Positions 14,249 to 16,932 of a stretch of 16,932 bases of DNA are shown piece after piece; the stretch's first letter is position 1, and each line of letters begins with the position of its first letter. The notes beneath the pieces are model-generated. The model saw nothing but the letters and a program-made list of their open reading frames with translations. It was not told the DNA's origin and made no database searches. This DNA is from Candidatus Tectimicrobiota bacterium (GTDB lineage Bacteria; UBA8248; JACPRG01). Position numbers and translations under genes: made by a program. The stretch spans positions 1-16,932 of the forward strand of contig JACPRG010000060.1 of assembly GCA_016190025.1 (NCBI GenBank), read 5' to 3'.

Positions 14249-14269
14249 AACGGAACCCGGGGTTCTGTT
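14249..14269. terminator. near-palindrome after the amidohydrolase gene, possible terminator or operator
   Basis: AACGGAACCC (14249-14258) and GGGTTCTGTT (14260-14269) are complementary at nine of ten positions around one central base. On the plus strand a short T run follows; on the minus strand, the direction of the genes, it does not. It lies about 65-85 bases past the amidohydrolase stop, just upstream of the candidate -10 of the next gene, so an operator role is equally possible. Confidence 0.3.
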
Positions 14270-14333
14270 TTCATGTCTCCGGGGTGGAGGAAGCCCGGCC
14301 GCGCGCTGAAGGGGCACCCGTCTCCGGGCTCCG

Positions 14334-15188
14334 TCACGAGGCGTCGATCTTCAGCACCTTCCGGGCGTTCTCCAGAAGGATCTTCTTCCGGACCTCTTCC
14401 TTGAAAGGGGCCGCCTCGAAATCCCGGAGCCAGCGTTCCGGCGTCAGGAGCGGGTAATCCGTCCCGAAGAGGACTTTGTCCTGGAGGAGGGTGTTCGCGT
14501 ACTGGATGACGGAAGGGGGGAAATACTTGGGGGACCAGCCGGAGAGGTCCATGTAGACGTTGGCCTTGTGGAGGACCACGGAGAGGAGCTCGTCGTGCCA
14601 AGGCCAGCCTGGATGGGCGCCGATGAGGGTCAGCTCGGGGAAATCGCGGGCCACGTCGTCCAGGCAGGGGATCGGCCGGGTCTGGTCGAGGCGGATCCCG
14701 GCCCCTCCCGGAATGCCCGCGCCCACGCCGGTGTGGCCCATGTGAAAGACCACGGGGAGGCCCAGTTCGGCGCACTTCTCGTAAATGGGATAGCACTTCC
14801 GGTCGTTGGGATAAAAGTCCTGGATCGCCTGCTGGAACTTGACGCCCTTCAGGGAGAGTTCCCGGGCGGACCGCTCGACCTCGGCCACGGCCCGTTTCCC
14901 CTTGTGGGGGTCCACGCTGGCGAAGCCGATGAACACGTCGGGGTGTTGCCGGACCATGTCCGCCACGTAGTCGTTGCCGATGTAGGGGACCCCGGTGGCG
15001 GTCTCCGCGTCGATGGAGAAAACGACCGCCTTCATCTCCCTCTTCCGGTACATCCCGGCCGTCTCCTCCAGGGGGACTCCCTTGAGGGTCGTCTTGAAAT
15101 ACTTCTCCATGGACTCCCGAAGGGGATTCAGCGCCCGGGCGTCAGGGGTGTTGACGTGGGTGTGAACGTCGATTGCTTGAAGGGCCAT
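14334..15188 (-). CDS. amidohydrolase-2 (ACMSD-like) metal-dependent hydrolase/decarboxylase
   Basis: A 284-residue TIM-barrel enzyme of the amidohydrolase-2 family, which includes ACMSD, gamma-resorcylate decarboxylase and related hydrolases and hydratases. Metal ligands can be seen as His9 and His11 (DVHTH), His149 (VVFHMGH) and Asp244 (FGTDYP). His192 (GAHPGWPW) is the likely acid-base residue. This is the same set as in ACMSD. ATG 15188 begins right at the first strand (MALQAIDVHTH), so the N-terminus is complete. The gene starts 19 bases after the CoA-transferase B stop, so the three genes form one transcript. It could decarboxylate or hydrolyse a pathway acid; the exact reaction cannot be told. 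Confidence 0.92.
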   Translation of the reverse strand: MALQAIDVHTHVNTPDARALNPLRESMEKYFKTTLKGVPLEETAGMYRKREMKAVVFSIDAETATGVPYIGNDYVADMVRQHPDVFIGFASVDPHKGKRAVAEVERSARELSLKGVKFQQAIQDFYPNDRKCYPIYEKCAELGLPVVFHMGHTGVGAGIPGGAGIRLDQTRPIPCLDDVARDFPELTLIGAHPGWPWHDELLSVVLHKANVYMDLSGWSPKYFPPSVIQYANTLLQDKVLFGTDYPLLTPERWLRDFEAAPFKEEVRKKILLENARKVLKIDAS

Positions 15189-15207
15189 GATCTTTTTCCG
15201 CGATGGG

Positions 15208-15897
15208 TTATCCCCGGGCCGCCAATTCTTCGGGGACGGGGATTTCCTTGAGGTCGGCCGACGCGACCAGCGGGGGCTCGGTGACCGCCCGGACCTCCTC
15301 GGCGGAAAAGCCGGGCGCGACCTCCAGGAGGACCAGCCCCTCCTCGGTCACCTGGACGACGGCCAGGTCCGTGATGATCAGATCGACGCAGGCCTTCCCC
15401 GTCAGGGGGTACGTGCAGGAGCGGACGATCTTGGGCGCTCTCTCTTTCGTCACGTGGCTCATCAGGACGATGACGCGGCGTGCCCCCGCGGCCAGGTCCA
15501 TGGCCCCGCCCACCCGTCCGATGGGGCTTCCGGGAAGCATCCAGTTGGCCAGGTCGCCCTTTTCCGAGACCTGGTACGCCCCCAGGATGGAGGCGTCCAG
15601 GTGGCCGCCCCTCACCATCGCGTGAGCGTCCGCCTGGGAGAAGAAAGAGGCCCCGGGAATGAAGGTGACGGCCTCCTTGCTGGCGTTCACCAGGTCGGGG
15701 TCCTTCCGGCCTTCGGGCGCCCGCGGGCCCACCCCGAGGAGGCCGTTCTCCGTGTGGACCAGGATCTCCGCCTCCGGGTCCAGGTAATCGCCGACCCGCG
15801 TGGGAAGGCCGAAGCCCAGGTTCACGCAGTCCCCGTCTTTCAGCTCCCGGGCGGCCCTCCAGGCCATCTGCTCATTCGTCAACCCAGCTTTTGTCAT
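15208..15897 (-). CDS. 3-oxoacid-type CoA-transferase subunit B
   Basis: A 229-residue beta subunit of the family I CoA-transferases (AtoA, ScoB, PcaJ relatives). The active-site signature reads VHTENGLLG (48-56), with the catalytic Glu at position 50 that forms the glutamyl-CoA thioester; Thr replaces the usual Ser before it. VNLGFGLPTRV (25-35) and SPIGRVGGAMDLAAGARRVIV are family blocks. ATG 15897 has GGGGAGAG five bases upstream and lies inside the end of the A subunit gene (26-base overlap), which implies coupled translation and a 1:1 complex. It moves CoA from a donor thioester to a carboxylic acid. Next to a putative ketone carboxylase, a beta-keto acid is the natural acceptor. Confidence 0.95.
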   Translation of the reverse strand: MTKAGLTNEQMAWRAARELKDGDCVNLGFGLPTRVGDYLDPEAEILVHTENGLLGVGPRAPEGRKDPDLVNASKEAVTFIPGASFFSQADAHAMVRGGHLDASILGAYQVSEKGDLANWMLPGSPIGRVGGAMDLAAGARRVIVLMSHVTKERAPKIVRSCTYPLTGKACVDLIITDLAVVQVTEEGLVLLEVAPGFSAEEVRAVTEPPLVASADLKEIPVPEELAARG

Positions 15898-16558
15898 AGT
15901 GCTCTCCCCGCACCACCCGATTCACGAAGATGGCGGGCGTCACGACCGTCTCCGGGTCCAGCTCGCCCACTTCGTCGATCTCCTCCACCTCCGCGATCGT
16001 CACCCGGGCCGCCGTCGCCATGACGGGATTGAAGTTGCGCGCCGTCATGCGGTACACGAGGTTCCCCCAGCGGTCTCCCTTGTAGGCCTTCACAAAGGCG
16101 TAGTCGGCGTAGAGGGCGCGCTCCAGGACCTGCTCCCGGCCGCCGATGACCCGGGTCTCCTTGCCTTCCGCAAGGGGCGTTCCCACCGCCGTCGGCGTGT
16201 AAAAGGCCCCGATCCCGGCGCCGCCCGCCCGGATGCGCTCGATCAGCGTGCCCTGCGGGACGCACTCGTACTCCACCTCCCCGGCCCGGACCTGCCCCTC
16301 GAAGTAGTGGGCCTTTTTGGGCGCGGGGAAAGAGCCGATGAACTTCTGGATCTGACGGTTCTTGAAGAGCGGGGCGAGGTTTCTCTCCCACGCTCCGGCC
16401 GCGTTGCTGATGGCCGTCAGGTGTTTCGCCCCTTGCCTCGCCAGGGCGCGGATCAGGTGCTCGGGCTCGCCCGTGGTGCCGAACCCGCCGAACATGATCA
16501 CCGCTCCGTCGGGAACGTCTTTGACGGCCTCATCCGCGGAAGGATAGATCTTGTTCAT
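15872..16558 (-). CDS. 3-oxoacid-type CoA-transferase subunit A
   Basis: A 228-residue alpha subunit of the family I CoA-transferases (AtoD, ScoA, PcaI relatives). DGAVIMFGGFGTTGEP at 17-32 matches the CoA-transferase signature 1 pattern, which shapes the CoA site. GAFYTPTAVGTPLAEGKE and RNFNPVMATAARVTIAEVEEI are further hallmarks. ATG 16558 is preferred: the extra 18 residues from an upstream ATG at 16612 are unlike the family and poorly spaced from a ribosome site, while GAAGG lies five bases before 16558. It is first in a three-gene unit with subunit B and the amidohydrolase. The substrate is not fixed by sequence; acetoacetate-like and 3-oxoadipate-like acids are the usual ones. Confidence 0.95.
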   Translation of the reverse strand: MNKIYPSADEAVKDVPDGAVIMFGGFGTTGEPEHLIRALARQGAKHLTAISNAAGAWERNLAPLFKNRQIQKFIGSFPAPKKAHYFEGQVRAGEVEYECVPQGTLIERIRAGGAGIGAFYTPTAVGTPLAEGKETRVIGGREQVLERALYADYAFVKAYKGDRWGNLVYRMTARNFNPVMATAARVTIAEVEEIDEVGELDPETVVTPAIFVNRVVRGEHYDKSWVDE

Positions 16559-16692
16559 GACGCCTTCGATCCCGCCTGGAGGGACTGATAGAGGAGGCCG
16601 TTGCGGATGCATGCCCCTCTCGCACTCCCCCCCGCGCGGAGGTCCGCCCGGACGCCTGAAGCTGTAAGCGGATGATTCCTTTCTCCAGGTCT

Positions 16693-16722
16693 ATGGTAAT
16701 GAAGCCGCGCCGCGCCTGTCAA
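16693..16722 (-). promoter_or_regulatory. consensus-like promoter of the CoA-transferase operon
   Basis: On the minus strand a perfect TTGACA (16722-16717) is followed after 18 bases by TACCAT (16698-16693, 4 of 6). It lies just past the stop of the partial upstream gene. It would start RNA near 16686, giving a leader of roughly 125-130 bases that holds the small perfect stem GTCCG-CC-CGGAC at 16642-16653. Confidence 0.6.
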
Positions 16723-16744
16723 TCCGTCCGGCCGCCTACGAGGA

Positions 16745-16932
16745 CTATCCCCACCGCACCTGCCGCAGGGCGGCGAAGAGAGCCACGTGGGTCTCGATGG
16801 GATGGGAGAGCAGCGGGCCGTCCCCGGCGCTCAGGAAGACGGGGCGGGGCGCGGACCCCAACGCGGAGACGAACTCGGCGAGCCCCCCGGAGGACTCGAA
16901 GCAGGCCGGAGGAACGAAGATCCCGGCCCGGC
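16745..16932 (-). CDS. C-terminal end of an unrecognised protein (cut by window edge)
   Basis: The minus strand stays open from the window edge to TAG at 16745-16747, giving 61 residues. They read like real protein: RAGIFVPPACFESSGG, a helix-like LAEFVSALGSAPRP, then VFLSAGDGPLLSHPIETHVA and a final FAALRQVRWG. The codon pattern (G/C at third positions) is like that of the neighbours. I do not recognise the family. It lies upstream of the CoA-transferase promoter on the same strand, so it is probably a separate unit that could read through. Confidence 0.6.
   Translation of the reverse strand, partial: RAGIFVPPACFESSGGLAEFVSALGSAPRPVFLSAGDGPLLSHPIETHVALFAALRQVRWG

Noticed and set aside
1..16932. 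CRISPR arrays, insertion sequences, phage genes, tRNAs
   Set aside because: No regularly spaced repeats, transposase or phage motifs, or cloverleaf-like segments were seen on either strand.

Overview
The window is GC-rich bacterial DNA (roughly 65% G+C by eye) with no rRNA, tRNA, CRISPR array or insertion sequence that I can see. Gene content is Gram-negative in style: a lipoprotein with a lipobox, Sec signal peptides and periplasmic binding proteins. The cyclic-di-GMP riboswitch, the Liv-type transporter and the hydantoinase-like carboxylase genes would fit a soil or subsurface lineage such as Desulfobacterota, Methylomirabilota or Rokubacteria-like bacteria. The sequence alone does not settle the taxon.

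Left part (1-2918). A REP-like palindrome and a perfect stem-loop are followed by a sigma-28-like promoter candidate and a well-formed GEMM-I (cyclic-di-GMP-I) riboswitch aptamer at 263-360. Behind the aptamer is a translational expression platform: a duplicated Shine-Dalgarno segment competes for one anti-Shine-Dalgarno strand. It controls a predicted exported HExxH metallopeptidase whose signal peptide is separated from the body by an apparent one-base frameshift. A short-chain dehydrogenase converges on it from the minus strand. A small BamE/SmpA-like lipoprotein follows.

Middle part (2919-12003, plus strand). This is one long operon: livH-livM-livG-livF (overlapping stops and starts), then hyuA, a 99-residue zinc-ribbon protein resembling the acetone carboxylase gamma subunit, a Liv-type substrate-binding protein with its own probable promoter and strong ribosome binding site, and hyuB. 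Together they look like high-affinity uptake of a small molecule plus an ATP-dependent three-subunit carboxylase of the acetone/acetophenone carboxylase kind, rather than a plain two-subunit hydantoinase.

Right part (12101-16932, minus strand, converging on the operon). A consensus-like promoter (16693-16722) precedes a two-subunit 3-oxoacid-type CoA-transferase and an ACMSD-like amidohydrolase. These are followed by an NMT1/SsuA-type binding protein without a transporter and a metallo-beta-lactamase-fold hydrolase with a Glu in place of the first zinc His. A partial unrecognised gene enters at the right edge.

Working model (inference): the substrate is imported, carboxylated with ATP to a beta-keto acid by HyuA/gamma/HyuB, then activated to a CoA thioester by the CoA-transferase for thiolytic breakdown. 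The amidohydrolase and MBL-fold enzyme may process substrate or side products. The riboswitch-protease unit on the left looks like a separate surface-remodelling module.
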